Assembly (NCBI RefSeq): GCF_014199945.1
Contig: NZ_JACHOR010000006.1
Span: forward strand, 208,603-272,602
From: Brevundimonas variabilis
GTDB lineage: Bacteria; Pseudomonadota; Alphaproteobacteria; Caulobacterales; Caulobacteraceae
Direction: 5' to 3'
DNA length: 64,000 bases
Positions 24,755 to 34,064 of this stretch are shown here, in pieces. The notes beneath the pieces are model-generated. The model was not told where the DNA came from, did no database searches, and saw only the letters and a list, made by a program, of their open reading frames with translations. The first letter of the stretch is position 1, and each line of letters begins with the position of its first letter. A program made the translations under genes and the position numbers.

Positions 24755-26011
24755 ATGTGCATCCGCCGCAACGTCCGATCGATAGGCTGGTTCTTCCTGC
24801 CACATTCCCTTGCCGCCGGCCTCTTTGCTGGGTTGATCCTAGCGATCATCGCCAGCGCACCGGCTTCGGCCCAGTCGCGCTGGATCTCGGGATGGACCTT
24901 CGTGCCAACAACGACGATGGGGCCCGCAACCCCGCCATCGCCGCCCAATCCCAATGACATCCGCGGACCGCTGGGACCGGACACCGTGACGGATCAGACG
25001 TTGACCCAGACCCTGCGGGTCACGGCGTCCGGATCGGCGCTCCGCCTCCGACTTTCCAACAGGTACGGTGCGACCCCCGTTGTTTTGGGGGCCGTGACCG
25101 TGTCGCTCTCCGATGGACGCAGTCTGCCGGTGACCTTTGATGGGCGGTCCGGCGTCAGCATCCCGGCCGGGGCACCTCGACTGTCCGATCCCGTCATGGT
25201 TCCGGTCAAGGCACTGGACGACGTTAGGGTCAGCATCTTCTACCCCGAGGAGACGAGCCTTCCGTCGCATCGGCTGCGCCAGGTCGTCAGTGCGGGCAAT
25301 ACCACACCTCGCCCCTTGCCGAACGACAGCGCCCCCGCCCGCTTCGGCGTGCTGCTCCAGGGGATCGATGTCCAGACCGACAGCTCCACCAGCGTCATCG
25401 TCGCCTTTGGCGACTCGATCACGGAAGGCGTCAGCGCCACCCCAGGGGGGCCGGGTGGCTGGCCTGAACGCCTGGCGTCGCGCCTTTGGGGAACATCCGA
25501 TCGGTGGTCGGTCGTCAACGCCGGGATTGGCGGAAACCGGCTCCTGCGCCGTGGCTCGGGCCCGTCGGGCCTGGAGCGCCTCGACCCTGACGCTCTTGCC
25601 GTACCAGGGGCCCGGTGTCTGATCGTTCTGGAAGGGATCAACGATATCGGCCGCCCCATGCAAGCCGCCTATGCCCATGAACCCATCACCGCTGAAGACC
25701 TGATTGCCGGATACCGGCAGGTCATCGCCCGCAGTGACGCGTCCGGGATCAAGGTGGTCTTCGCGACCATCATGCCCTTCGAAGGCGCGCCCTATTTCTC
25801 CGAGAACGGCGAAGCCATTCGCCAGCAGGTCAACACCTGGATTCGCACGGCCGGCGAGGCCGATGGCTTCATCGATTTCGACAGGGCGACACGGGACCCT
25901 GACAGACCAACCTCGCTCCTCGCCGTCTACGACAGTGGCGACCGCCTCCATCCGTCCGATGCCGGTTATGCGGCGATGGCCGAGGCCATACCCCTCGGGG
26001 TTTGCGACTGA
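24755..26011 (+). CDS. Exported SGNH/GDSL hydrolase (probable carbohydrate esterase)
   Basis: The ATG at 24755 gives 418 residues; a TTG at 24680 would read through the operator-like site. A signal peptide ends near APASAQ. A beta-rich N-terminal domain (about 35-190, with TLTQTLRVTASGSALRLRLSN cut by loops) precedes the SGNH domain. That domain has AFGDSITEG with the nucleophile Ser, the oxyanion GGNR and EGINDIG blocks, and DRLHPSDAGY carrying the Asp/His pair. This two-domain layout is common in plant-wall acetylesterases. Given its place and the operator-like site it probably deacetylates pectin or its side chains, in addition to the CE12 enzyme. The substrate is not proven. Confidence 0.82.
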   Translation: MCIRRNVRSIGWFFLPHSLAAGLFAGLILAIIASAPASAQSRWISGWTFVPTTTMGPATPPSPPNPNDIRGPLGPDTVTDQTLTQTLRVTASGSALRLRLSNRYGATPVVLGAVTVSLSDGRSLPVTFDGRSGVSIPAGAPRLSDPVMVPVKALDDVRVSIFYPEETSLPSHRLRQVVSAGNTTPRPLPNDSAPARFGVLLQGIDVQTDSSTSVIVAFGDSITEGVSATPGGPGGWPERLASRLWGTSDRWSVVNAGIGGNRLLRRGSGPSGLERLDPDALAVPGARCLIVLEGINDIGRPMQAAYAHEPITAEDLIAGYRQVIARSDASGIKVVFATIMPFEGAPYFSENGEAIRQQVNTWIRTAGEADGFIDFDRATRDPDRPTSLLAVYDSGDRLHPSDAGYAAMAEAIPLGVCD

Positions 26012-26023
26012 CACTGCGCAGGT

Positions 26024-26055
26024 GGCCTGACGGTCCGGAAACCGGTCTTCAGGCC
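26024..26055 (+). terminator. Hairpin downstream of SGNH hydrolase gene
   Basis: GGCCTGA (26024-26030) pairs with TCAGGCC (26049-26055), with an inner CCGG-AAA-CCGG helix. No T-run follows, so it may stabilise the 3' end or act with Rho. Confidence 0.45.
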
Positions 26056-26223
26056 AATACGCCTGCCAGACGCAGCGTGCGTGAGCGCGGGGCTGTGATG
26101 CCGACGGTTCCTTTTGTGAACGGTTCCGGGTCGCCACCGGTCAACCCCATCGGCTAAGGTCCGCGCGACACCTCTCCTCCACAGAGGCCGTCACCGCCCG
26201 ATCCCTGTTCCTGAAGGTGCCCG

Positions 26224-29091
26224 TTGCTGCTTGTGCTTGCCCTGTTGCCAATTGTCGGAGCGCTGGCTCCTGCCCTGGCGATCAGAGTCGGACGCAATGC
26301 CTGTGCGATGGCAGCCGGTACCGTGACGCTGGCGGCACTGGTCGTGCTGGCGATGCTGGCCCCAGCGGTCATGGCCGGCGAGACGGTGCAGGTCCGGATC
26401 GACTGGGTGCCCCTGCTGGGCATGAACCTCAATCTGTTCCTTGACGCACTCGGACTGATGTTTGCCGGCATGATCCTGGGGATCGGCCTGCTGATCATCA
26501 TCTATGCTCGCTTCTATCTGGCCAAGGCCGATCCGATGGGGCGGTTCTTCACCTATCTGCTGCTGTTCCAGGGCGCGATGCTGGGCATTGTCGTGTCCGA
26601 CAACATCCTGCTTCTACTTGTCTTCTGGGAACTGACCAGCCTGACGTCGTTCCTGCTGATCGGGTTCTGGCGTGATCTGCCCGAGGGTCGGCAGGGGGCA
26701 CGGATGGCACTGGCTGTCACGGGTGCCGGCGGGCTGTCGCTCATCGGAGGCCTGCTGATCCTGGGCAATATCGCCGGATCCTATGACCTGACGGTCATCC
26801 TGCAGAACCGGGAGGCCATCCAGGCGTCGCCACTCTATCTGCCGGCACTTCTGCTGATCCTGGGTGGCTGTTTCACCAAGTCCGCGCAGTTCCCGTTTCA
26901 CTTCTGGCTTCCGCACGCGATGGCCGCGCCAACCCCGGTCAGCGCCTATCTGCATTCCGCCACCATGGTGAAGGCCGGCATCTTCATGCTGGCACGCCTC
27001 TGGCCGGTCCTGGCCGGGACGGAAACCTGGTTCTATCTCGTCGCGACGACCGGTCTGGTGACCATGGTGTTTGCCGCGGTCGTGGCCCTGTTCAAGGACG
27101 ACCTGAAGGGGTTGCTGGCCTATTCCACGATCAGCCATCTGGGCTTCCTGACCATGCTGTTCGGCTTCGGCACGCCCATGGCCGCCGTCGTCGGGGTCTT
27201 CCACATCATCAATCACGCGACGTTCAAGGCCGCACTGTTCATGAACGCCGGCATCGTCGATCACGAGACCGGCACGCGGGACATCAAGCGTCTGGGGGGG
27301 CTGGCGACCCTGATGCCGATCGCGGCGACCCTGGCCGTGGTCGCCGGACTTTCCATGGCGGGCATACCGCCTCTGAACGGCTTCATCTCCAAGGAGATGA
27401 TGCTGGAAGAAGCCTCGCATACTGTCTGGTGGACCCAGCCCTGGCTGGTCCCGGCCCTCGCGACCCTGGGGGCGACGTTCTCGGTGGCGTATTCCTTTCG
27501 CTACATCGTCCACGTCTATCTCGGCAGGAAACGCGACGACTATCCGCGGCCGCCCCATGATCCCGGCATCGGGCTGTGGGGACCGCCCGCTGTGCTTGTT
27601 GCGCTCGTGGTTTCCATCGGCCTGTTCCCGGCCGTCGTCGCTGGCCCTCTGGTCGAGCAGGTCTCACGGGCCGTCATCGGCGGCCAGACGCCGTACTACT
27701 CACTGTCGCTCTGGCACGGCGTGACGCCTGCCCTGTTCATGAGCATCGCCGCCATCGGGATCGGGTTGGTAATCCTGAGCGCCCACCGCCAGATCGCTGC
27801 GGTCTGGCACGGGCTTGCCCTGCCTGATGCAAAGGCCCTGTTCGATCGAGCCCTTTCGGGTCTGACGCGCGGCGCTGTGGCCTTCACAGCCCGGACACAG
27901 AACGGATCGCTGGAACGCTACATCGCGATGTTCATCGGCACGGCCATCGTTGTCGGCTTCGCAGGCTTTCTGGGATCGGATTTCGTCGCAGGAAATCGGC
28001 CGACGACAGCGGCGTCGCCCATGGCCGTCGTGGGATGGCTGGCGCTGATCGCGGCAACGGCGCTGGTGCTGGTGAACCACCGTGCGAGATATGTGTCCCT
28101 GATCTACATCGGTATCGTGGGTCTGGTGATCTCGCTGGGCTTCATCCACTTGTCCGCGCCGGATCTGGCCCTGACGCAGATTTCGGTGGAGGTGGTCACC
28201 ATCCTGCTGATGCTGCTGGCGCTGAATCTGCTGCCCAAGACCAGCCCGCGCGAGAGTTCCCTGCCCCGTCATTTTCGCGATGGCGGGCTGGCCGCGCTCG
28301 CCGGGCTCGGGGTCGGCGGTGCCGCCTGGGCTGTCATGAGCCGCCCTGTCGACAGCATCTCGGGCTATTTCTGGGAGAACGCCAAATCCGGCGGTGGCGG
28401 CACCAATGTCGTCAACGTAATCCTCGTGGATTTCCGGGGCTTTGACACCTTCGGCGAGATCATCGTCCTCGGCATTGCCGCGCTCGGCATCTTTTCATTG
28501 CTGGAAACGGCCGGCACAGGCGCGAGCGGACGCCGGATCCTGGCATGGCAGCCCGATACCCCGCGCTCGCCCGAGCATCATCCGATGATGCTGGTCGTGG
28601 CCACGCGCCTGCTGCTGCCTCTCGCGGTGATGGTGGGCCTCTATATCTTCCTGAGGGGCCACAACCAGCCCGGGGGCGGCTTCATCGCGGGTCTGGTCAT
28701 CTCCATTGCCATACTGATGCAGTACATGGCCTCAGGATATCAGTTTGCCGCACAGCGGCTGCGGGCAGACCATCACACATTGATCGGGCTTGGCGTGCTG
28801 ATCGCAGCGGCGACGGGGCTGGGGTCGCTGCTGTTCGGTGCGCCTTTTATGACCACCGCATTCGACTATTTCAGCCTTCCGATCATTGGCGAGTTTGAAC
28901 TGGCGACCGCCATGCTGTTCGACGTCGGGGTGGCACTGACGGTCATTGGCGCGGTCATCCTGGCCCTCGCCCAGCTTTCCCAGGTCGCCCAGAGCGCGGA
29001 GAAACAGGAGCCCCTCGAGACGCCCTCCGCCATGGACATCGATCCATCGCGCGACGGTCCGCCGTTGGTTCCAGAGGAGACGGTCAAATGA
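26224..29091 (+). CDS. mrpA: Mrp-type Na+(K+)/H+ antiporter subunit A fused to B
   Basis: This 955-residue membrane protein begins at a TTG with AAGG 7 nt upstream; the reading matches the usual LLxLALLP start of MrpA. The first 500 residues are related to respiratory-chain NuoL (LLVFWELTSLTSFLLIGFW, KSAQFPFHFWLPHAMAAPTPVSAYLHSA, AYSTISHLGFL). A DUF4040-like part (about 610-680) follows, then an MrpB-like domain (about 770-920: VATRLLLPLAVMVGLYIFLRGHNQPGGGF). Such A/B fusion is common in alphaproteobacteria (PhaAB). The complex exchanges cytoplasmic Na+ or K+ for protons. It is the first of six genes that overlap by 4 nt each. Confidence 0.94.
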   Translation: MLLVLALLPIVGALAPALAIRVGRNACAMAAGTVTLAALVVLAMLAPAVMAGETVQVRIDWVPLLGMNLNLFLDALGLMFAGMILGIGLLIIIYARFYLAKADPMGRFFTYLLLFQGAMLGIVVSDNILLLLVFWELTSLTSFLLIGFWRDLPEGRQGARMALAVTGAGGLSLIGGLLILGNIAGSYDLTVILQNREAIQASPLYLPALLLILGGCFTKSAQFPFHFWLPHAMAAPTPVSAYLHSATMVKAGIFMLARLWPVLAGTETWFYLVATTGLVTMVFAAVVALFKDDLKGLLAYSTISHLGFLTMLFGFGTPMAAVVGVFHIINHATFKAALFMNAGIVDHETGTRDIKRLGGLATLMPIAATLAVVAGLSMAGIPPLNGFISKEMMLEEASHTVWWTQPWLVPALATLGATFSVAYSFRYIVHVYLGRKRDDYPRPPHDPGIGLWGPPAVLVALVVSIGLFPAVVAGPLVEQVSRAVIGGQTPYYSLSLWHGVTPALFMSIAAIGIGLVILSAHRQIAAVWHGLALPDAKALFDRALSGLTRGAVAFTARTQNGSLERYIAMFIGTAIVVGFAGFLGSDFVAGNRPTTAASPMAVVGWLALIAATALVLVNHRARYVSLIYIGIVGLVISLGFIHLSAPDLALTQISVEVVTILLMLLALNLLPKTSPRESSLPRHFRDGGLAALAGLGVGGAAWAVMSRPVDSISGYFWENAKSGGGGTNVVNVILVDFRGFDTFGEIIVLGIAALGIFSLLETAGTGASGRRILAWQPDTPRSPEHHPMMLVVATRLLLPLAVMVGLYIFLRGHNQPGGGFIAGLVISIAILMQYMASGYQFAAQRLRADHHTLIGLGVLIAAATGLGSLLFGAPFMTTAFDYFSLPIIGEFELATAMLFDVGVALTVIGAVILALAQLSQVAQSAEKQEPLETPSAMDIDPSRDGPPLVPEETVK

Positions 29092-29438
29092 TCAGTCTCG
29101 AACTCCTCGTGGCATCCGCCATCGGCGTCCTGACGGCGGCGGGCGTCTATCTGGTGCTTCGCCGACGGACGTTTCCTGTGGTCCTGGGTCTGGCCTTCCT
29201 GTCCTATGCGATCAATGTCTTCCTGTTCGCCATGGGACGCCTGGTGATCGACCGCCCACCCCTCTACGACAAGGCGGCAGACGGCTACACTGATCCCCTG
29301 CCCCAGGCCCTGGTCCTGACCGCCATCGTTATCGCCTTCGGAATGACGGCCTTCGTCGTGGTGCTGGCGCTGCGCAGCTATCTGGAAACCGGGATCGACC
29401 GGGTCGACGGAATGCCCGACGAGAAGGGCAAACCATGA
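29088..29438 (+). CDS. mrpC: Mrp antiporter subunit C
   Basis: This 116-residue protein resembles NuoK: three hydrophobic segments with GVYLVLRRRTFPVVLGLAFLSYAINVFLF, then DPLPQALVLTAIVIAFGMTAFVVVLALR. It starts with an ATGA overlap on mrpA and ends with an overlap into mrpD. It is a structural membrane subunit of the cation/proton antiporter. Confidence 0.94.
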   Translation: MISLELLVASAIGVLTAAGVYLVLRRRTFPVVLGLAFLSYAINVFLFAMGRLVIDRPPLYDKAADGYTDPLPQALVLTAIVIAFGMTAFVVVLALRSYLETGIDRVDGMPDEKGKP

Positions 29439-30976
29439 GCCTGATCGTGTCCTGGTGGGTGATCGCCAGCGTGATCCTGCCCGCCGTCGTGGGGGCTGGT
29501 ATCCTCCTGTTCCTTCGTCACCACCTCGCTTTGTCGCGCCTCGCCGCGTTGGGGTCGTGCATCGTGATGGTCATCATCGCGGTTATGCTCGTGCACGAAG
29601 CGAACGGCGGGACGATCCAGAGCTATGCGCTCGGTAACTGGCGCGCCCCCTTCGGCATTGTCCTCGTGCTGGACCGCCTGTCAGCGATGATGGTCCTGCT
29701 GACGGCCGTGCTTGCCCTGATCGTCCTTGTCTATGCGATCAGTACGGGGAAGGACCGTCAGGGATGGCATTTTCACCCCCTTTTCCAGTTCCAGATGCTG
29801 GGTCTGAACGGTGCCTTCCTGACCGGGGACCTGTTCAACCTGTTCGTCTTCTTCGAGGTGCTGCTGATCGCGTCCTACGGCCTGATGCTGCACGGCCAGG
29901 GCGGCGAGCGACTGAAGGCAGGCGTTCAGTATGTGATCATCAATCTGGTGGGATCGACCCTGTTTCTGGTCGGTGTGGGCCTTCTTTACGGCGTCACAGG
30001 GACCCTCAACATGGCGGACCTGGCCGTGAAGGTTGCGGCGGCACCGCCGGGTGATCAGGGTCTCATCGCCGCCTCGGCCCTGCTTCTGACCACCGTCTTT
30101 GGTCTCAAGGCGGCTCTGGTCCCGCTCCATTTCTGGCTGCCGGGCACCTATGCGGCGACCGGTGGAGCGGTCGCGGCCCTGTTCGCCATCATGACCAAGG
30201 TCGGGGCCTATTCCATCATCCGCACCAGCACCCTGATCTTCGGCGAGGATGCAGGCGGCGCGGCATTCGTGGTCGCGCCGTGGTTGCTGCCGGCCGCGCT
30301 CGTAACGATCATCATCGGCTTCGTGGGCATGTTCGCAGCGCGGGGATTGCGGGATCTCGCGGCCTGGGCCGTCGTGGGATCGATGGGGACCCTGCTCTGC
30401 GCCGTGTCCGTCTTCGACACTCAGGCCATGGGACCCGCCCTGTACTACATCCTGCACTCGACGCTGGCCGGAGCGGCCCTGTTTCTTGTGGTCGACCTGA
30501 TCGCACAGAGGCGGGCAGAACACGGTGACGCCATCACTCTGGCCCCGCGATTCACCCAGATAGAAATTCTGTCAGGCTTCTTCTTCCTGGCCGCCATCGC
30601 GACGGTCGGGCTACCGCCGCTCTCGGGCTTTGTGGGCAAGCTGCTGGTGCTCGATGGCGTGCGCACCTCGCCTGCCGCTGTCTGGATCTGGACGGTGATC
30701 CTGATAACGACTGTCCTCGGTGTTCTGGCATTCGGGCGCGCCGGCAGCATGATCTTCTGGAAAAGTGCGACACTGGATGGCGAGATTGCGCTCCGGTCCC
30801 TGCGTGGCAGGCGGGGCGGGATGGCTGCTGCGGCAAGTCTGCTGCTTGCGCTTGCCCTGCTGACCATCATGGCGGGCCCGATCACCCGATACACCGCGGC
30901 GGCGGCGGACCAGCTATTCGCACCCGAGAGCTACATAGCGGCCGTTCTTGGTCCCCAGTCCGGAGGCCGGCGATGA
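29435..30976 (+). CDS. mrpD: Mrp antiporter subunit D
   Basis: This 513-residue membrane protein, related to NuoM/NuoN, has about 14 hydrophobic segments. Conserved parts are NGAFLTGDLFNLFVFFEVLLIASYGL, KAALVPLHFWLPGTYAATGGAVAALFAIMTKVG split over adjacent helices, and VGLPPLSGFVGKLLVL. It contains the acidic and basic residues expected for proton movement. It is needed for antiport together with MrpA. Both ends overlap neighbours by 4 nt. Confidence 0.94.
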   Translation: MSLIVSWWVIASVILPAVVGAGILLFLRHHLALSRLAALGSCIVMVIIAVMLVHEANGGTIQSYALGNWRAPFGIVLVLDRLSAMMVLLTAVLALIVLVYAISTGKDRQGWHFHPLFQFQMLGLNGAFLTGDLFNLFVFFEVLLIASYGLMLHGQGGERLKAGVQYVIINLVGSTLFLVGVGLLYGVTGTLNMADLAVKVAAAPPGDQGLIAASALLLTTVFGLKAALVPLHFWLPGTYAATGGAVAALFAIMTKVGAYSIIRTSTLIFGEDAGGAAFVVAPWLLPAALVTIIIGFVGMFAARGLRDLAAWAVVGSMGTLLCAVSVFDTQAMGPALYYILHSTLAGAALFLVVDLIAQRRAEHGDAITLAPRFTQIEILSGFFFLAAIATVGLPPLSGFVGKLLVLDGVRTSPAAVWIWTVILITTVLGVLAFGRAGSMIFWKSATLDGEIALRSLRGRRGGMAAAASLLLALALLTIMAGPITRYTAAAADQLFAPESYIAAVLGPQSGGRR

Positions 30977-31464
30977 TCCGCCGTATACTGCCTCACCCCG
31001 GCCTGAGCGCCATGCTGGTGGTCGTGTGGCTGTTGCTGGTGAATGATTTCACCTTCGGCGCCCTGTTTCTGGCCCTCGTTTTCGGCGTCCTGGTCCCGCT
31101 TTTCACAAGCCGGTTCTGGCCAGCGAGGCCGGTTGTCCGGTTTGGACCCGACATGATCGGCTACGTCGGGATCGTCTTGTACGACATCCTGATCGCTAAC
31201 TTCCAGGTCGCCTGGATCATCGTCACGCGACGCAACCGGGACCTGCGATCCCATTGGCTGGTGATCCCGCTGGAGCTTCGGTCGCCCGAGGCGATCACGA
31301 CCCTGGCCGGCACCATCAGCCTGACGCCCGGCACCGTCTCCAGCGACATCTCGGGGTGCGGCCGGGCGCTGCTGGTTCACGCGCTCGACGTCGCCGACCC
31401 GGAGGCCGAGGTCGCACGGATCAAGCGCCGCTATGAGGCTCGTCTCCTGAGGGTGTTCGCATGA
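30973..31464 (+). CDS. mrpE: Mrp antiporter subunit E
   Basis: This 163-residue protein has two N-terminal hydrophobic segments and a soluble C-terminal domain. It carries the family signature DILIANFQVAWIIV and TLAGTISLTPGTVSSDIS, followed by LLVHALDV. It is an accessory subunit in the conserved mrp order. Confidence 0.93.
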   Translation: MIRRILPHPGLSAMLVVVWLLLVNDFTFGALFLALVFGVLVPLFTSRFWPARPVVRFGPDMIGYVGIVLYDILIANFQVAWIIVTRRNRDLRSHWLVIPLELRSPEAITTLAGTISLTPGTVSSDISGCGRALLVHALDVADPEAEVARIKRRYEARLLRVFA

Positions 31465-31742
31465 CCGGATCGATCCTGCCGATTGCCCTCGGCTTTGCCT
31501 TTGTCTGCGTCAGCGCATCGATCGTGCTGAACCTGTTCCGACTTTGGCGCGGGCCTCTGTCGGCGGACAGGATTCTTGCGGTCGACACCCTGACCATCAA
31601 CGCCATCGCCATGATCGTGCTGTTCGGGATTGCCTACACCACGCCCGACTATTTCGAGGCCGCACTGCTGCTGGCGATGGTCGGTTTCGTTGGCACTGTG
31701 GCCTACTGCAAATTCCTGCTGCGGGGAGACATTGTCGAATGA
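31461..31742 (+). CDS. mrpF: Mrp antiporter subunit F
   Basis: This 93-residue protein has three hydrophobic segments with the conserved LWRGPLSADRILAVDTLTINA followed by DYFEAALLLAMVGFVGTVAYCKFL. The Asp in ADRILAVD is the family-conserved acidic residue. It overlaps mrpE and mrpG by 4 nt. Confidence 0.93.
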   Translation: MTGSILPIALGFAFVCVSASIVLNLFRLWRGPLSADRILAVDTLTINAIAMIVLFGIAYTTPDYFEAALLLAMVGFVGTVAYCKFLLRGDIVE

Positions 31743-32173
31743 CACTCTTCGCCGAAATACTGGTCTCGGCCCTGCTGGTGCTGGGCGGAGTGTTTGTCCT
31801 CGTGGGGTCCTGGGGCCTCGCCAAACTGCCGTCTGTCATGACCCGACTGCATGGACCGACCAAGGCCACCACCCTGGGCGTCGGGGCCTGTCTGATCGCC
31901 TCGATGATCTATTTTCCGTTCTTCAGCGGGACATGGTCTGCCCACGAACTGCTGATCACCCTGTTCCTGTTCCTGACCGCGCCCGTCTCTGCCAATCTGA
32001 TCGCCAAGGCCCATCTGCACCGACAGGGGCGGCGCATCGATCCCAACCCCAGCGACCAGATCGTCGATGGCCTCCCGCCTCCGCTCGGAACTGCCGACTG
32101 GGCGACCTTTGCGGGTGGCACGACAACTGACACGGCGATACCCGGTGAGGCCGATGGCGACAGGCGGTCTTGA
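31739..32173 (+). CDS. mrpG: Mrp antiporter subunit G
   Basis: Starting at the ATG that overlaps the mrpF stop, this gives 144 residues. The first 100 contain three hydrophobic segments with GGVFVLVGSWGLAKLPSVMTRLHGPTKATTLG (two adjacent blocks) typical of MrpG. The last 40 residues are a polar tail without a recognised motif. It ends the mrp operon. The 240 bp that follow, up to the next start, contain no gene I can support. Confidence 0.92.
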   Translation: MTLFAEILVSALLVLGGVFVLVGSWGLAKLPSVMTRLHGPTKATTLGVGACLIASMIYFPFFSGTWSAHELLITLFLFLTAPVSANLIAKAHLHRQGRRIDPNPSDQIVDGLPPPLGTADWATFAGGTTTDTAIPGEADGDRRS

Positions 32174-32413
32174 GCCCACGCCATCCTGAGGCTTTTCGGC
32201 GGTGCGCAGCGCCTGAGTGTCGCGGGTCCTGACCAACCAGCGGTGAAGAGCACTCGCCCTGACGCAGCATTTTCATAAATCTCCGCCCGGCCATTTGACC
32301 CCGGACAAACCCCAGTCAATGATGACTGAGATTGGGGCACGGTGGCCGGGCGTGACGGTGCCAGACTTCTGTTTTCGTTTGCCGTTCGCGGCATCGCTCG
32401 GGGGAGAAAACAC

Positions 32414-34042
32414 TTGCAAAGACGTCAGTTCCTGGCCGCCTGCGGCATTGGTGCAGGGGGGCTCCTGCTGCCCGGGTTTCGCGCAATCGCAGCCGAACAG
32501 TTGGTCGAAACGGTCGAGGTTGCGGTCAAGAAACGGTTGGCCGACGCGGCCATGAGCGCCGCGACCGCCGCCGGAGCGTCCTACTGCGACGTCCGGATCG
32601 GTCGCTACATGCGCCAGTTCGTCGTCACTCGCGAAGCCAATGTGCAGGGCGTGACGAACACCGAATCCTCGGGCGTCGGTATCCGGGTCATCGCCGACGG
32701 AGCCTGGGGCTTCGCCGCTACCAACGACATGTCGGCCGAGGCCGTCGCGGCATCAGCCCGACTGGCCACCGAGATCGCCAAGGCCAACGCCCGCAGCCAG
32801 ACGGCGCCCGTCCGGCTGGCACCGACGCCCAGCCTCGGCGAAGTCAGCTGGCGTACGCCTATCCGGCGCAACGGCATGGAAGTCGAAATTCAGGAGAAGG
32901 TCGATCTGCTGCTGGGCGTCAATGCGGCCGCCACCAACGCCGGTGCCAGCTTCGTCAACTCGTCGCTGTTCCTGGTGAACGAGCAGAAGTATTTCGCCAG
33001 CACGGACGGGTCCTACATCGACCAGGACGTCCACCGCATCTTCGCGCCCTTCACCGTCACCGCGATCGATCGGAGCACCGGAAAATTCCGGACCCGCGAC
33101 GGTCTGTCGACCCCCATGGGGATGGGCTACGAATATCTGGACGGCGACGCCGCTCACAAGAGCACGGCGCCCAACGGCGTGGTCAGCTACGGCAAGTCCT
33201 ACGACATGCGCGAGGACGCGATCGCTGCAGCCCGGCAGGCCCGCGAGAAGCTTACGGCGACGTCGGTCCGGCCAGGCCAGTACGATCTGGTGCTGGACCC
33301 CAACCACCTCGGCCTGACCATCCATGAATCGGTCGGCCACCCGCTCGAACTGGACCGGGTGCTGGGATACGAGGCCAACTATGCTGGCACCAGCTTCGCT
33401 ACGCTCGACAAGCGCGAGCAGCGGTTTCAGTACGGCAGCGAGATCGTCAACCTGATTGCCGACAAGACCGAGGTCGGATCGCTGGGCGCTGTCGGCTACG
33501 ACGACGAGGGCGTGAGGACCAAGTCCTGGCCTCTCATCGAGAACGGCAAGCTGGTCGACTACCAGGCCACGCGGGACCAGGCCCATATCCTGGGCAAGAC
33601 CGAGTCCGATGGCTGTTCCTATGCCGACTCCTGGTCGAGCGTTCAGTTCCAGCGCATGCCCAATGTCTCGCTCCAGCCCGGGAAGGTGCCGATGAGCGTC
33701 GCCGACATGATCGCCGGCGTCGACAACGGCATCTACATCCTGGGTCGCGGCTCCTTCTCGATCGACCAGCAGCGCTACAATGCCCAGTTCGGCGGCACGC
33801 TCTTCTACGAGATCAAGAACGGCCAGATTACCCAGCCGCTCGAGGATGTCGCCTATCAGATGCGGACGCCAGAGTTCTGGAACGCCTGCAGCGCCATCTG
33901 CGATGAACGCGACTATCGCTCGTGGGGGTCGTTCAACGATGGAAAGGGGCAGCCCAGCCAGTCGTCTGCCGTCAGCCACGGATCGCCCACGACGCGTTTC
34001 GACGGCATCAATGTCATCAACACCGCGCGTTCGCTCGGCTGA
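32414..34042 (+). CDS. TldD-like metallopeptidase with twin-arginine signal
   Basis: I choose the TTG at 32414, which has GGGGAG 8 nt upstream and produces MQRRQFLAACGIGAGGLLLPG, a textbook twin-arginine signal; a GTG at 32342 is the alternative. The 542-residue protein is a TldD/PmbA family member. SYCDVRIGRYMRQFVVTRE opens the N-terminal domain. The zinc site is IHESVGHPLELD (HExxxH) near residue 310, and an Asp in the same motif may help. The family degrades unfolded or modified peptides, and E. coli TldD forms a heterodimer with TldE. Export of a TldD is unusual for the classical cytoplasmic pair. The tldE-like gene follows 22 nt later. Confidence 0.88.
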   Translation: MQRRQFLAACGIGAGGLLLPGFRAIAAEQLVETVEVAVKKRLADAAMSAATAAGASYCDVRIGRYMRQFVVTREANVQGVTNTESSGVGIRVIADGAWGFAATNDMSAEAVAASARLATEIAKANARSQTAPVRLAPTPSLGEVSWRTPIRRNGMEVEIQEKVDLLLGVNAAATNAGASFVNSSLFLVNEQKYFASTDGSYIDQDVHRIFAPFTVTAIDRSTGKFRTRDGLSTPMGMGYEYLDGDAAHKSTAPNGVVSYGKSYDMREDAIAAARQAREKLTATSVRPGQYDLVLDPNHLGLTIHESVGHPLELDRVLGYEANYAGTSFATLDKREQRFQYGSEIVNLIADKTEVGSLGAVGYDDEGVRTKSWPLIENGKLVDYQATRDQAHILGKTESDGCSYADSWSSVQFQRMPNVSLQPGKVPMSVADMIAGVDNGIYILGRGSFSIDQQRYNAQFGGTLFYEIKNGQITQPLEDVAYQMRTPEFWNACSAICDERDYRSWGSFNDGKGQPSQSSAVSHGSPTTRFDGINVINTARSLG

Positions 34043-34064
34043 TCTGACCTCGGGGAAAAATCAA

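Noticed and set aside
24839..26137. Minus-strand open frame of 432 codons opposite the SGNH hydrolase
   Set aside because: Antisense shadow of a gene with intact catalytic blocks.
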